Source: Ornithorhynchus anatinus | Lineage: Eukaryota; Chordata; Mammalia; Monotremata; Ornithorhynchidae | NCBI RefSeq assembly: GCF_004115215.2 | Contig: NC_041738.1 | Span: forward strand, 14,540,669-14,604,668 | Reading direction: 5' to 3' | DNA: 64,000 nt | Shown: one piece after another, positions 20,201 to 32,182 of the stretch | Position numbering within the stretch: the first letter of the stretch is position 1 | How the letters are laid out: every line of letters starts with the position of its first letter | The notes under the pieces: model-generated | Databases searched by the model: none | The model's input: only the letters and a program-made list of their open reading frames with translations | What the model was told of the DNA's origin: nothing | Program-made: the position numbers and the translations under genes

Positions 20201-20773
20201 TCAGCAACAAGAAGATGCCCCACAAGTAGGGCGGCAGCAGGTGGTTCTGCAGCAAGTGGTTTGGCAGCAAGCCGGGCGGCAGCAAGGCTGACAGCAGGTC
20301 GGCACACAACAAGTCGGGCGGCAGCAAGTAGTCCGGCAGCAAGTGGTTTGGCAGCATGTTGGGCGGCAACAAGGCTGGCAGCAGCTGGGCACACAGCAGG
20401 GTCGGGGGCAGCAGGGCCTGCAGCAGGTCGACACGCAGCAAGGTCGGGGGCAGCAGGGTCTGCAGCAGCTGGACACACAGCAAGGTCTGGGGCAGCAGGG
20501 TCTGCAGCAGCTGGAAACGCAGCAGACTGGGCGGCAGCAGGTGGGCTGGCAGCAGACTGACTGGCAGCAAGTGGGCCTACAGCAGGTCGGGCGGCAACAG
20601 CTGGTCACACAGCACGTTGGGCGGCAGCAAGTAGTTCTGCAGCAAGTCGTCTGGCAGCACGTAGGGGGGCAGCAAGGGCTGCTGCAGCAGCTGGGCTCAC
20701 AACAGGTCTCTTGGCAGCAGCCCCTTCCACAGCTCAGGTCGGAGCAGATGGATCCACAGCAGGAGTTGACCAT
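20201..20773 (-). CDS. Keratin-associated protein, type A (KRTAP4-like), A3
   Basis: Intact 190-residue frame with head [20 protein letters not shown] and a cysteine-pair repeat body ([20 protein letters not shown]). It ends CGASSCC, where the family usually has CCTSSCC, so one cysteine of the last pairs is replaced by Gly. An upstream in-frame stop precedes the ATG, which rules out the N-terminal extension that other A genes seem to allow. TATA 91 bp before the ATG and poly(A) signal present. Inferred cortex matrix protein. Confidence 0.93.
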   Translation of the reverse strand: MVNSCCGSICSDLSCGRGCCQETCCEPSCCSSPCCPPTCCQTTCCRTTCCRPTCCVTSCCRPTCCRPTCCQSVCCQPTCCRPVCCVSSCCRPCCPRPCCVSSCCRPCCPRPCCVSTCCRPCCPRPCCVPSCCQPCCRPTCCQTTCCRTTCCRPTCCVPTCCQPCCRPACCQTTCCRTTCCRPTCGASSCC

Positions 20774-20857
20774 GGTGTCGGTTGGTTCAGAGTCTAGTCC
20801 TATCTCAGAGAAGGAGGAGATTCCTGAGTTTGAATGTCTTTTTGTGCCTTGTGCCCC

Positions 20858-20986
20858 TTATATACCCTGACTGGTGGGAGGATGTAGGAGCAGAGACTGA
20901 TGATCCAACATGCAGGATATCTTCCCTGCTATGATTGGGCCAAATGAAAAGCAATGAGTAGTTTAGCAATTAAGGTTCTGATAAGG
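20858..20986 (-). promoter_or_regulatory. A3 promoter: TATA box and conserved A block
   Basis: TATATAA at 20858-20864. The block at 20938-20986 keeps TTTAGCAATTAAGG but its CCAAT is mutated to CCAAATG. Confidence 0.72.
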
Positions 20987-21582
20987 AAGTGATCTCAGGC
21001 CTGTTGGGGGGGAATATTTTTTTCCTTGTGGGTTTTAGGGGTAGCCAATCAACTCCTTGCTTTCCAAGGCAAATTGTGACATTCCCCTTTCCTGTGGAAC
21101 ACTTCCTCATTCCAGCCATTTTCCCACCTCTACGAACTGTGGATCAGTCCTGTGACCTTGGGACCCAACAAAGTACTCTATCCCTCCCTTACTTGGGTCT
21201 CTCTACGAGCCAGACATGTGACTGGGGTCACATGGGGTGAAGGTCCCCATGACTAGGCAGTGTTCAAGATCAAACACCTTCCTGGAGGAAGAATTGCTGG
21301 TTGGGAGAAAGCAGGAAAAGGACTCTGAATGGTGGTCAGTGAGGAGTCACTAAAGAATCATGAGGAAGGAGGAGGCTGAGTGAGCAGTGTCAAACTCTTC
21401 CTTTCAGGATCCTGTGCGATAAGTGTCCATTACACCTGATTCTGCTCTATTGATACAAGACAGTTTGGCAGTTGGCCAGCCATTATTATAAATATGAAGC
21501 AAAAGGGCAGTTGATTTGGACATATGCTACCCCATGTGGAATTAAAGGCATCCAGGAGAAAACTCCCCCAGAGGAAGGGAGC
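20987..21582 (-). other. A3 upstream flank, no gene
   Basis: Diverged copy of the A0 and A2 flanks. Confidence 0.5.
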
Positions 21583-21844
21583 TGCAGTGTTGCTTAGTGA
21601 ACACGGGCCTGGAAGTCAGAAGGACCTGTGTTCTAATCCCTGCTCTGCCACTTGTCTGCTGGGTGACTTTGAGCAAGTCACTTAACTTCTCTGTGCCTCA
21701 GTTCTCATCTGTAAAATGGGGATTAAGACTGTGAACCCCAGGTAGGACATGGACAGTGTCCAACCTGATTACTTTGTTTCTATCCCAGTGCTTAGAACAG
21801 TGCCTGGCATTTAGTAAGTGCTTAACAAATGCCATTAAAAAAAA
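21583..21844 (+). mobile_element. Mon-1 SINE, diverged, forward
   Basis: Head to tail order preserved, ending in a poly(A) run rather than TAA repeats. Confidence 0.82.
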
Positions 21845-22985
21845 GTGGTGGAATGTTCTGCCCGAGGCTATATTCTTGATCCATGAGGTAAGATGATAAC
21901 AATGGGATCATCTGTCTACAGGATCGCCAATGAGCACAGTACAGAGGCTTCAAGGCTGAAAATCTGCACAGAGGAATGGATTATCATGCTAGTGCCTTCT
22001 GTATCACTACTCACTCTTGTCCCTGTCAATCATATTCCCTTTGTTCGTTCAATTTTATTTATTAAGCACTTACTGTGTGCAGAGCACTGTACTAAGCGTT
22101 CTACCTTTAGGGTAGAAGTGCAATGAGAAAGGAGGAAGACATTGTGCAGTTCACCTGCAATCTTCACTCGGGTCTATAACCTAATTCTCTACTGGACAAG
22201 GGTGAGGACTACCATGACCTGTTGCTCACCTCCAGATGTCCATTTGCTTTCTTCTCTGACACTTAGAATTGGCCAGTTCATCTGGGTGACTGGGGATGAC
22301 ATCACCTGGATGCCAGGAACATCCAGGGCTGGCTCTGTCAAAGGGAAAGACAGCAGGTGTGAAAGCTAGGAGACATATTTTTGACCTCCCTGTCCTTTTC
22401 AAACTGCCCTTCCTGACACTGAAGTATCCTCCGTAGCATTTGTGGACCCAGGAGCCATTCTTGAAGACGATTTGATGAGAAATTCTCGCTAACTTTAGGG
22501 GCAACCCAGGTTAAGTTGAGGTGAAGCACCAGGTTGAGGGCATTCTTCAGTTAAATCTGGATTTTCTTTCAGAAGTCCCTAGTAAAATGCGGCTGACTTT
22601 GTTTAATCGATTCTTGCTGAGGTAGTCATCATATTCCACCTTACATATTTTCTGAACGCATATTGTTTGTACATATGTAAATCATTTCACATTTATTTTT
22701 AAAGAAGAGGTGTGTTCATGCATGAACACACCTATGTCCAAATTCCTAAATCCAAGGAAAACCGCAATCTAGATTGGGGGAAGAAGCCTAGCCTTTTTTG
22801 ATTCCTCCTTCAGATAACTGCTGTAACTGTGGGGTTGCTGGTTAGCAGGGAAACTCCCAAGGTCATACCATGCCTTCAGGATATTAAAATGCACTGTCTC
22901 TAGTTGGTGGCAGGAAATTTTCTAAAGAGTTCTGTTGTGCATTACCTGCAGCTATCTGGGAGCGCATTGCAAAGGTGAGGCCATG
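21845..22985. other. A-unit far-upstream flank, no gene
   Basis: The first part matches 14680-14860. An L2 tail scrap lies at 22046-22108. The rest shows no gene. Confidence 0.45.
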
Positions 22986-23241
22986 TAATAGTAATAATTA
23001 TGTTTGTTAAGCACTTACTAAGTGCCAGGCACTGTATTAAGCACTAGGGTAGATACAAGTTAATTGGTTTGGACATAGTCCCTGTCCCACGTGGGGCTCA
23101 CAGTCTCAATCTCCATTTTATAGATGAGATAACTGAGGCATAGAGAAATGAAGTGACTTGCCCAAGTTCACACAACAGACAAGTGGAGCAGCTGGGATTA
23201 GAACCCATGGCCTTCTGTCACCCAGGCTTGCACTCTATCCC
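22986..23241 (-). mobile_element. Mon-1 SINE, diverged, reverse
   Basis: Inverted tail, body and head. Confidence 0.82.
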
Positions 23242-23497
23242 TTTCTTCCACCCTCCCCTCTATTTTCCTCCATCCTTTTCGACTCTCCCTATTTTCCCTT
23301 CAGGAAATCAAGATGAAATCTCTCGCCTTTTCTATAAATCTTCTTCCTCCACCTGGGCTTCTGACTTTATCCCCTCATATCTTTTGAAAACACTCACCTC
23401 CTCCCTTCTTCCCTCCTTGACTGCCATCTTCAACTGTTCACTTTCTAATGATTTCTTCACCACTTTTTCAAACATGCTTATGTATCCCTCACCCTTT

Positions 23498-23718
23498 TTA
23501 AGCACTTACTATGTGCCAAGCATTATAAGAAGCGCTGGACTAGATACAAGTCAATCAGGTTAGACACAGTCTGTCCCACATAGGTATTACAGTCTTATTC
23601 CTATTTTACAGATGAGGTAACTGAGGTACAGAGAAGGTAAGTGACTGACCTAAGGTCATGCAGCATTCACGTGGCAGAGCTGGAATTAGAACTCAGGCCA
23701 CTCTGCTTCTCTATCTTA
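23498..23718 (-). mobile_element. Mon-1 SINE inside the L2, reverse
   Basis: Body and part of the head interrupt L2 sequence. Confidence 0.8.
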
Positions 23719-24244
23719 AAAAAAAACCCTTCCTTGATCCCACCGTTCCCTCCAGTTATCACCTCAACTCCCTCCTACCCTATCTCCCTACACTTTTTGA
23801 GAGAGTTGTCTCCACTTCCTATCCTCCAGTTCTCTCCTAGATCCTCTCCTATCTGCCTTCTGTCCCCTTTACTGCACAGAAACAGCACTCTCTATGGTTA
23901 CCAATGACTTTCTCACCAAATCTGATGGCCTCTACTGCATCCTAAACCTCCTAGGCCTCTCAGCCACCTTTGACACTGTAGACCACCCCCTTCTCCTTGA
24001 AACTTTATCCAACCTTGGTCTCACTGACACTACCCTCTCTCGATTCTCCTACCTCTCTGACCACTCCTTTTCAAGTCTCTTTTGGTGGCTACCCCTCTGC
24101 CTCCCACCCTCTGAGGTTCCCTCAAGACTCAGTTCTAGGTCCCCTTTTATTTTCCTTCTACACCCACTCTTTTAGAGAACTCATTCGCTCCCATGATTTT
24201 AATTACCATCTCTAGGCAGATGATTCCCAAATCTACATCTCCAG

Positions 24245-24528
24245 CTAATAATAATAATAATTATTATGCTATTAGTTAAGTGCTTACTATGTTCCAGGCA
24301 CTGTGATAAGCGCTGGACTAGATACAATTCAATCAGTTTGGACACAGTCCCTGTCCCACACAGGGCTCACAGTCTCAATCTCCATTTTACAGATTAGGGA
24401 ACTAAGGTATAGAGAAGTTAAGTGACTTACCCAAGGTCGTACAGCAGACAAGTGGCAGAGTAGGGACTAGAACCCATAACCTTCTGACTCCCCAGCCCTT
24501 ATTCAATCCACTATACCACACTTCTTCT
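24245..24528 (-). mobile_element. Mon-1 SINE inside the L2, reverse
   Basis: TAATAATAAT tail to inverted head, interrupting L2 sequence. Confidence 0.85.
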
Positions 24529-25611
24529 CCATCCAGACCTCCAGCTAGACCTCTCTCCTTCCCTGCATTCTCACATTTCCTCCTGCCTTCAAGGCATATC
24601 TACTTGGATGTCAAGCCAACACCTCAAGTTAAATATGTCCAAAACGGAGCTCCTTATCTTCACTCCCAAACTCTGGTCTACCCTGTCTTTCCCATCACTG
24701 TAGACAACACTATCCTCCTTACATCACAAATCCATAACCTCAGCATTTTCCTCTACTCATTTTTCTCATTCCACCCACATATTCAATCTGTCATGAAATC
24801 CTGTCGGTTCTACTTTCACAACACTGTTAAAATCCACCTTTTCCTCTCCATCTAAACTGCCACCATGCTGACCTAAGCACTTAACCTATCCTGCCTCGAC
24901 TTCTGCATCTGCCTTCTCCCTGACCTCCTTGCCTCTCTCTCCTCTTCAATCCATACTTCAGTCTGTTTCATGAATCATTTATTAACAAAAATAATCAGTC
25001 CATGTTTCCCTACTCCTCAAGATCCTCTAAGGGCTGTCCATCCACCTCTGTATCAAATGGAAACTCCTTACCATTAACTTTAAAGCTCTCAATCAGCTTG
25101 CCCCATCCTGCCATATCTCACTAATCTCTTACTACACCCAGCCCACACACTCCACTTCTCTAGCACCAGATTACTCACTGTGCCCCAATCTCATCTATCT
25201 CTCGCTGCTGAACCTTTTCCCACATCATCCCCCAAGCCTGAAACTCTCTCGCCCTCAATATACTACAGACCACCGCTCTCTCTATCTTCGAAGCATTTTT
25301 AAGATCACATCTTATCCAAGATTTGATAAATCCTCTTTTCCACATCTCATGCTCCATTCTTTGTCATCGATGCACTTCTATCTGTGACCTTTGGACATCT
25401 GATATTCACCCAACTGCCAACCCCACCACACTTATGTAGATATCTTTGAAATATATATTGTAAATTACTTATTTATTCATATTAATATCTGTCTGTCCCT
25501 CTAGACTGTAAGAACGTTATGGGAAAGGAACATGTCTGCTAATTCTGTACTTTCCCAAGCACTTAGTACAGTGCTCTGCACAGAGTAATGGCTCAATAAA
25601 TATGATTAATA

Positions 25612-25735
25612 GCACAGCAATCTGCACATAATAAGTGCTCAATAATTATGATCGATTAATTGATAGTACAGTGCTCTGCTCATAGTAAGGACTCGGTAAA
25701 TACAATTGATTAATTGATGGGTTGGCCGTCAAACC
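25612..25735 (+). mobile_element. Extra L2 3'-end tails
   Basis: Two further partial copies of the L2 terminus follow the first tail in tandem. Confidence 0.6.
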
Positions 25736-26155
25736 AGCTTTTCCTGTGGAGGGCCACAGGGCCCATGAATCTATCACTATTATTTACTACATAGGTCTCA
25801 CTGCTTGTATCTGTGGGCTTCCCTCATTTTGTCGAACCAGACTGGTGTTCTAGGAATGGTTTGAGGGGGGCGAGTGCTTCACCTGCTGACCAGATCAAAG
25901 TGATGCCTGTTCTGTCCTTTAAGAGGGTTCCTAAGTTAATCATTATCATCATCATGAACATAATGAACTTCTTCATCACCAGAACACTTTCCCAAGGGAC
26001 TTCTGGGAGCTGATCACTGTTTAGTGATATGACAGTTATGCTGAGGAAGTGAAAGATACGATGGAGTCCGAGCACTAGACAAGAGAGCGAAGACAAACAC
26101 TCAAGAAACAGTTATCAGAGACGTTAAGCTCTTTTTTATCCCAGGGATGGGAAAC
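25736..26155 (-). other. Downstream flank of B4 with a short ATC/GAT run
   Basis: Corresponds to the B downstream flank. Contains (ATC)n at about 25943-25956. No gene. Confidence 0.5.
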
Positions 26156-26161
26156 TTTATT
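26156..26161 (-). terminator. Poly(A) signal AATAAA of B4
   Basis: TTTATT on plus, 393 bp past the B4 stop. Confidence 0.8.
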
Positions 26162-26553
26162 AAGGGGGAAACAGGTAGTAAAGCTCAAAAAAGTGAGAGC
26201 GAGGGAAAAGAAGAAACAAATTTGCTGCAGGCTTAGGAGATTCAGTTTGCTGGACCCTGGATAGGCGATTCCTTAAGGAGAAGCAAAAAGAACAGATAAA
26301 GCTCTCCTGCATCATCTTTCCTCCTTGGAGACATCAGGTGAGATGAAGAGGTGGTTGAGGACCGTGTGTGGGAGACTGTGAATGAGGGACAGAGTTTAGC
26401 ATGAAGCTCATTCCAGTTCCGGGACTGAGAACTCCCCATGGACCTCTGGAGGAGGGTAGGGCAGCAGCAGGGAGTTCCTAGATGGCTCCCTGCTATTTCA
26501 GGAAACCCCAAGGGTGTCCTGGAGTGGAAGCCTCTGGTTGTCAGGTAGGATGC

Positions 26554-26913
26554 TCAGAAACAACATGATGGGCCACAAGTAGGACGGCAGCAAGGCTGGC
26601 AGCAGCTAGGCACACAGCAGGTTGGGCGGCAACAAGTCGTCCGGCAGCAAGTGGTTTGACAGCAGGTTGGGCGGCAGCAAGGCTGGCAGCAGCTGGGCAC
26701 ACAGCAGGGTTGGGGGCAGCATGGCCTGCAGCAGCTAGACAGGCAGCAGGTAGGGCGGCAGCAAGGCTGGCAGCAGCCGGACCCGCAGCACGGTGGGGGA
26801 CAACAGGGCCTGCAGCAAGTAGACACACAGCAAGCTGGGCGGCAGCAAGGCTGGCAGCACAGGGAGAATCTTGGGAAGCCACAGAAGCTTGTGGAGCAGC
26901 AGTTGCAGGCCAT
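26554..26913 (-). CDS. Keratin-associated protein, type B, B4
   Basis: Intact 119-residue frame with head [20 protein letters not shown] and a cysteine-pair body ending CGPSCCF. An in-frame ATG 41 codons upstream (27036) lies beyond the TATA box and is rejected as a start. Its TATA is 85 bp before the chosen ATG. It is the last minus-strand gene before the orientation flip, standing head to head with A4 about 3.5 kb away. Predicted ultrahigh-sulfur hair matrix protein. Confidence 0.92.
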   Translation of the reverse strand: MACNCCSTSFCGFPRFSLCCQPCCRPACCVSTCCRPCCPPPCCGSGCCQPCCRPTCCLSSCCRPCCPQPCCVPSCCQPCCRPTCCQTTCCRTTCCRPTCCVPSCCQPCCRPTCGPSCCF

Positions 26914-26991
26914 GGTGGCAGGGGTTGTGATGGTTGTTAGGTGCAAGGAGAAGTTCCTGACTTTGGCTGCTTCTGTGCCCCACTGCCCATC

Positions 26992-27084
26992 TTTTATACT
27001 CCCCTCGGGGCTGCTACAGGGAAGTGGAGAGCACATCCTTGTGATTGTTTGTATGCTAATTTACAATAATTACTGAAAAGAGAA
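26992..27084 (-). promoter_or_regulatory. B4 promoter: TATA box and conserved AT-rich block
   Basis: TATAAAA at 26992-26998. The block at 27039-27084 has TATGCTAATTT but a shortened TAATTA part. Confidence 0.72.
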
Positions 27085-27196
27085 TTTAGTGTTTCCCCAT
27101 GAAATCACCTGTGCTTCCTAATGAGGGTTATTGTATTTCCCCAGGGCACTTTTAGACATCCAATCAGCTCTTGTTTTCCAAGTCACGTTCTTGTGA

Positions 27197-27466
27197 TAAT
27201 AATAATAATTATAGTTTTTTAAGCGCTTACTATGTAAAAAGTGCTGTTCTAAATGCTGGTATTCAGGTATTCAGGTTGGACCCAGTCTCTGTCCCACATG
27301 GGGCTCACAGTCTTAATCCCCATTTTATAGATAAGGACACTGAGGCACAGAAAAGTTAAGTGACTTGCCCAAGGTCACAGAGCAGAGAAATGATGGAGCC
27401 TAGATTACAATCCAAGTCCTCTGTCTCCCAACCCCATGCTCTTGCCACCTAGGCCATGCTGCTTTT
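27197..27466 (-). mobile_element. Mon-1 SINE, reverse
   Basis: TAATAATAATAATTATA tail to inverted head ending CATGCTGCTTTT. Confidence 0.85.
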
Positions 27467-28008
27467 TGTGATTCCTCTCCTGGCCCCTGCAGAAGCATCA
27501 CTTCCACTGAGTCAGATTCTTCCCTCCCTACTCTGGGACTGGGCATCTAACATATGATCATTTGACTTTGGGACTCAGGTAACATATTCCGAGTAATGTA
27601 GAGGCCCATTCCCTTCAGTGGGAAATGTCCCAATGCTGGACATCATCGGAGTGAATGATCTGTTCTGGGGGGCGTGGAAGACTGTTGGCAGAAGAGGAGG
27701 CCAGAGTTTCTGCCAGGTGGTCCTTAGGGGATGAAGCCAATTTTAGTGAGCAGTGGGAAACAGCATGGACTGGATCCGTGCTTCCCATCTCTGAACGTTG
27801 GGTATGACTCTATTGGCCAAAGTGCCGGCTTTGATCCCACAAAAGTGAGCCTTCATATAGCCGGGATTGCTTCTGCATCCTTGGCTGTGGAATTAGAGCA
27901 GTTGGAGATGGGCTGTTTTTGAGGTAGCAGGAAGAAATGGTAGTTTGAGATCAAAAATAACTAAAAAGTGATGTCTGGCAACAGTGTAGGGATCAGTCTG
28001 GAAAACTG
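27467..28008 (-). other. B4 upstream flank, no gene
   Basis: Diverged copy of 3600-4150 and 17450-17990. Confidence 0.5.
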
Positions 28009-28730
28009 TGGGGGTCCCTCAGAGCTCAGATCTGGGATTCCTTCTGTTCTCTATTTACCCCACTTCCTTGGAGAACAGCTTAAACTACCAACTCTATGAG
28101 GATGACTCCCAAATCTACTACTTCTCTCCAGATCTCTCTCCTTCTCTGCAGTATTTCATTCCTTTCTGCCTTCAGAACATCTCTAATTGACTGTCCCAAC
28201 CAGACCTTAAAATTAACGAGTCTAAAACAGAATTCCTCATCTTCCTGACCAAACCTTTTCCTCCCCAGACCTTTCCCATCAGTATAGGCAATGCTACCAT
28301 CCTCCCTGACTCACAAACCCCTACCCTTAGGCATTATCTTTGCCTTATCTCTTTCTTTCAAATTGCATATTCAGTCCGTCACCAGATCCAGTCAGTAGCA
28401 CCACCATATCTTTAGAATCCACCTCTTCCTTTCCATCTAATTTGCCACAGAATTGGTAAAAGTACATGTCGTATCCTGCCTCAACTGCTGCATCAGCCTC
28501 CTTGCTACTTGCCTCTTACCTCTTCATTCAACACTTCACTCTGCTGCCTGGATCACATTTACAAAAAAATCATCCTTCACATTTCTCCCCCAAAACCTCC
28601 AGGGGTTGCCCATTCGTCTCAGCATCTCAATTGACTGTCTTCATGTGTCAGATCACCACTCTTCCCATCTTTAAAACCTTACTAAAATCATATCTTCCTC
28701 CAAGAAACCTTCCTTTACTAAACAGGTCAG
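28009..28730 (+). mobile_element. LINE-2 body fragment, forward
   Basis: Matches the L2 region after the RT core, including the Mon-1-free equivalent of 24190-25330. No 3' end. Confidence 0.78.
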
Positions 28731-30187
28731 AAGCAGCAATCAGACAATTGGAACTTTTGAACCCTAGACTGGTACTCCACTTAACCTAACCTGGGTTGGC
28801 CCCCAAAGTTAGCAGAATCCACTTATCGAATTGTCCAGAAGAAGGGTCTTCTAGAATGGCTTATAGGTCTTCAAAGCACATTGTAAAACCTTCAGTTTCA
28901 GCAAGGGTAGTTTCAGTGGGAGGTGTTGACCAAGATGATCAACTTTGTCTTTTGATTTTGTCTCCTGCTACTCTCCCCTTTAACAAACCTATCATTGGGC
29001 TTGTCCCAAATCGGGTGGACATCATCATAAGGTAACAAGGTGAAATGGACAAAGCGCAAAGGAAGCATGCGGTGGGCCTCCAGAGTTCTGGAACAGTTCA
29101 CGTAGCCCTCGAGATAGTCCAGTGTGGACAGAAGACTGCTCTAAGAACCAGAGGATCTGGGTTCCAGTCACAGATCATCCAGGAACTTGTTAACATGAGC
29201 ATAGACTGCTTGGCAGGGTAACAATATATCACTGCCCCTCCCCTTTCTCATTGTACTCCTACCCCATTGAGAATCTGACTATCAGGGACAAGTGGAGGAG
29301 GCCCCGTCCAGACAGTGATTTCATAGTGGGAAGGGATTGTCACTGTTTATTGTTGAATTGTACTTTCCCAAGCACTTAGTACAGTGCTCTGCACAGAGAA
29401 GAACTTTATAAATATTATCGAATGAATTAGTGAATAAATGAGTCTCTACACGAGCCATTAGCTTTATAATCAACTCCTCTGTGCAAATTCTCAGTCCCAA
29501 AGTCTCTGGACTGTAGCTCATCTTTGTTCCTGACAAATTATTCCATTACCATTTTACCTCACGACCCAAATCTAGTATCTCAGACCAGACTTTCCACTGG
29601 TTTTTATGGAGCACTTCCTCCCAAGTTGTCTCTAGATCCAAGACCACTACACATGGGGAAGAAAATGTCCAAATAAATGCTCTTTTGCTCCATACTCGCC
29701 AGCACAGCCAGCCCACTGCCCAACAGAGTCAAATCAATAAACCAGAGGTGGTTGAAATGGACACCAGCTTTAGAGTTCTCTATCAGGATCCTAACAAGCT
29801 GATATGGGCTCACTCAGCCACATTCTTCCTCATGATGCCCTAGTGACTCCCCACTCACTTTCTTGTATTTCCTCAACCAGCATTCTTTCCTAGAAGAAGG
29901 TGCTTTGATCCTGAACACTGTTCCAAGATGAGGACTTTTAGCCCAAGTGCCCAAGGGGTATCTTGGACTCACTGCCTATTCCCACAAGGAAGGGAGGGTG
30001 ATAGTGATATACTGGGGTATAGAGTCAAATGACTAAACCAGGGTTGTTAGTGGTGGGAAAATGGAGGAAGTGAAGAAATGTTCCTCAGTAAAGGAGGAAG
30101 TTCAGAACTGTGCCTTAGGAAGCAAGATGCTAATTGGCTGCTGCTGAGGTCAACACGATAGAAAATTATCCTTCTAAGCATACTACC
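28731..30187 (+). other. A4 far-upstream flank, no gene
   Basis: Matches inverted 14020-15400 and direct 41640-43050. An L2 tail is inserted at 29336-29440. Confidence 0.55.
29336..29440 (+). mobile_element. L2 3' end, forward
   Basis: Ends AATATTATCGAATGAATTAG with GAAT-type tail. Confidence 0.75.
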
Positions 30188-30315
30188 TTGTCAGAACCTT
30201 AATTTCTAATCTACTCATTGCTTTCCTATTGGTTCCGAATATGGCAGGGAAGGGATCCAGCATACTGGATCATCAGTCTTTGAACCACTACCGGCCACTA
30301 CCACGGGGTATATAA
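30188..30315 (+). promoter_or_regulatory. A4 promoter: conserved A block and TATA box
   Basis: Block 30188-30235 (CTTAATTTCTAATCTACTC, then CTATTGG). TATATAA at 30309-30315, 91 bp before the ATG. Confidence 0.73.
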
Positions 30316-30399
30316 GAGGCATGGAGCACTAGGAGATATTCAAACTTGGAAATCTCCTCCTCCTCTGAGACAACACCAGACCCTGAACCAACCGACACC

Positions 30400-30951
30400 A
30401 TGGTCAACTCCTGCTGTGGATCCGTCTGCTCCGACCTGAGCTGCGGAAGAGGCTGCTGCCAAGAGACCTGTTGTCAGCCCGGCTGCTGCAGTAGTCCTTG
30501 CTGCCCCCCGACGTGCTGCCAGACCACTTGCTGCAGAACAACATGCTGCCGCCCAACATGCTGTGTGACCAGCTGTTGCCGCCCGACCTGCTGTAGGCCC
30601 ACTTGCTGCCAGTCGGTCTGCTGCCAGCCTACGTGCTGCCGCCCAGTCTGCAGCGTGGCCAGCTGCTGCAGGCCCTGCTGCCCCCAACCTTGCTGTGTGT
30701 CTACCTGTTGCAGGCCCTGCTGCCCCCGACCGTGCTGCGTATCCAGTTGCTGCAGGCCCTGCTGCCCCCGACCCTGCTGCCCCCAACCTTGCTGTGTGTC
30801 TACCTGTTGCAGGCCCTGCTGCCCCCGACCCTGCTGTGTGCCTAGCTGCTGCCAGCCTTGCTGCCGCCCAGCTTGCTGCCAAACCACTTGCTGCCGGACG
30901 ACTTGCTGCCGCCCAACCTGCTGTGTCCCCACCTGCTGCCAGCCTTGCTGA
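30400..30951 (+). CDS. Keratin-associated protein, type A, A4, with premature stop near the C-terminus
   Basis: A 183-residue frame with head [20 protein letters not shown] and intact repeats to CVPTCCQPC. There a TGC codon has become TGA (30949-30951). Beyond it the same frame continues without other damage to the family stop at 31027-31029, giving an ancestral length of 209. The lost 26 residues include the [12 protein letters not shown] and TSSCC tail. Promoter and poly(A) signal are intact, so a truncated protein may still be made, or this is a very recent pseudogene. Paralogue of A2. Confidence 0.8.
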   Translation: MVNSCCGSVCSDLSCGRGCCQETCCQPGCCSSPCCPPTCCQTTCCRTTCCRPTCCVTSCCRPTCCRPTCCQSVCCQPTCCRPVCSVASCCRPCCPQPCCVSTCCRPCCPRPCCVSSCCRPCCPRPCCPQPCCVSTCCRPCCPRPCCVPSCCQPCCRPACCQTTCCRTTCCRPTCCVPTCCQPC

Positions 30952-31471
30952 CGCCCGGCTTGCTGCCAAACCACTTGCTGCAGAACCACCTGCTGCCGCC
31001 CTACTTGCTGTACATCATCTTGCTGTTGAACAACCACCCCTCCTGCCAGCTGCTTGCATCTAATGACCAGCCATATTGATGCCCGGGTTCCTTGGATCCC
31101 ATGGAGCCATCTGGGAGCAAGATTGTGCTGCCTGCCCTCATAGAGCCAAGCCATCAGACAACAAGACGGGGCCCACAGTCTTCTCCAGCCTCCCAGTCAA
31201 CAGCCACCCACCTCAGCCAGCATAAATGCTGGCTTCCAAACAGCCATCTGCCAAAAGACCAAAGGATATCTCAGTCATCTTGTCCCCTCACCTCCATGTT
31301 CTCTACATGACATCTGAGGAGGGACAAAAGAATTTTCCTTAATGATTCATCTGGCTTTGGAAATCACATCCTCTGGCCACAGTCCAGGTTTTGTGGGTGC
31401 TGAATTCTTTAAGTCTAAAACACTCTCTTCCCTCCCTGATGTTCACCCGTGTTTGGGTACTACTTCACTCT

Positions 31472-31477
31472 AATAAA
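31472..31477 (+). terminator. Poly(A) signal AATAAA of A4
   Basis: 443 bp after the ancestral stop. Confidence 0.8.
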
Positions 31478-31627
31478 CTTTCCCTTTACAGCACAAAATA
31501 ATCCTGATAGTGTGAATCTTCATTTCTTGCAAGTTCGTCCTTGATTACTGTCCTAGCCCCAGGGTAAACCAGGTGCTGAAAAATGCATTCTGAAGTCACC
31601 TGGTTCCTAAAGGTCATTGACCTCACA

Positions 31628-31698
31628 GCTCAAGCTCCTTTAGGCCCCACTGTCCCCCACTAAGTTACATATCTTCCTCCTGCAGGTCCTTCATTTGC
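31628..31698 (+). pseudogene. KRTAP coding scrap, type B-like
   Basis: Contains TTAGGCCCCACTGTCCCCCA, close to the type [11 protein letters not shown] coding segment. Same scrap as 12529-12592. It falls between A4 and A5, where a B gene would be expected. Confidence 0.5.
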
Positions 31699-31714
31699 AG
31701 AACTGCAAGTGTTC

Positions 31715-31991
31715 ATTGAGAATCTGCATAGCTCAGTGGAAAGAGCCCGAGCTTGGGAGTCAGAAGTCATGAGTTCGAATCCCAGTTCTGCCACTTGTCA
31801 GCTATGTGACCTTGGGGAAGCCACTTAACTTCTCTGTGCCTCAGTGACCTCATCTGTAAAATGGGGATGAAGACTGTGAGCCTCACTTGGGACAACCTGA
31901 TGACCCTGTATCTACCCCAGCACTTAGAACAGTGCTCTGCACATAGTAAGCGCTTAACAAATACCAACATTATTATCATTATTATTATTAA
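31715..31991 (+). mobile_element. Mon-1 SINE, full length, forward
   Basis: Intact B box and ATT tail. Inserted just upstream of the A5 promoter block, absent at 12516-12520 in the other arm. Confidence 0.9.
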
Positions 31992-32098
31992 TCTACTCAG
32001 TTCTTACCAATTGGTCCCTACTATGGCCAGGAAAGGGTCTGGTAGGCTGGATCATCTTTCTTTACCAATCCACCTGCCACCATATTAGGGCTTATAAG
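31992..32098 (+). promoter_or_regulatory. Weakened promoter of A5
   Basis: Partial A block with CCAATTGG at about 32007-32014. TATA reduced to TTATAAG at 32092-32098. Confidence 0.55.
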
Positions 32099-32182
32099 GG
32101 GTAAAAGAGAGCAAGGAGCCATTCAAACTCAGGAATATCCTCCTCCAGTGAGCAAAAGCCAGATCCTGAACCAACCGACACC

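Larger units (their letters stand above)
23242..25611 (+). mobile_element. LINE-2, about 2 kb of ORF2 plus 3' end, interrupted by two Mon-1 copies
   Basis: Contains the L2 reverse-transcriptase stretch translating near LLGLSATFDTVDHPLL (about 23945-24000), then body and 3' end with CAATAAATATGATTAAT. Many frame breaks, so it is not active. It is 5' truncated and split at 23498-23718 and 24245-24528. It occupies the A3-B4 interval. Confidence 0.85.

Noticed and set aside
23894-24215. Reverse-transcriptase-like frames as a host gene
   Set aside because: They fall inside a broken LINE-2 with the L2 3' terminus downstream and two SINEs inside.
26914-27036. Upstream in-frame ATG of B4
   Set aside because: It lies beyond the TATA box at 26992-26998, so it is outside the transcript.
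30474-31154. Antisense 226-codon frame opposite A4
   Set aside because: Same artefact of the repetitive cysteine codons; no start context or TATA box on that strand.
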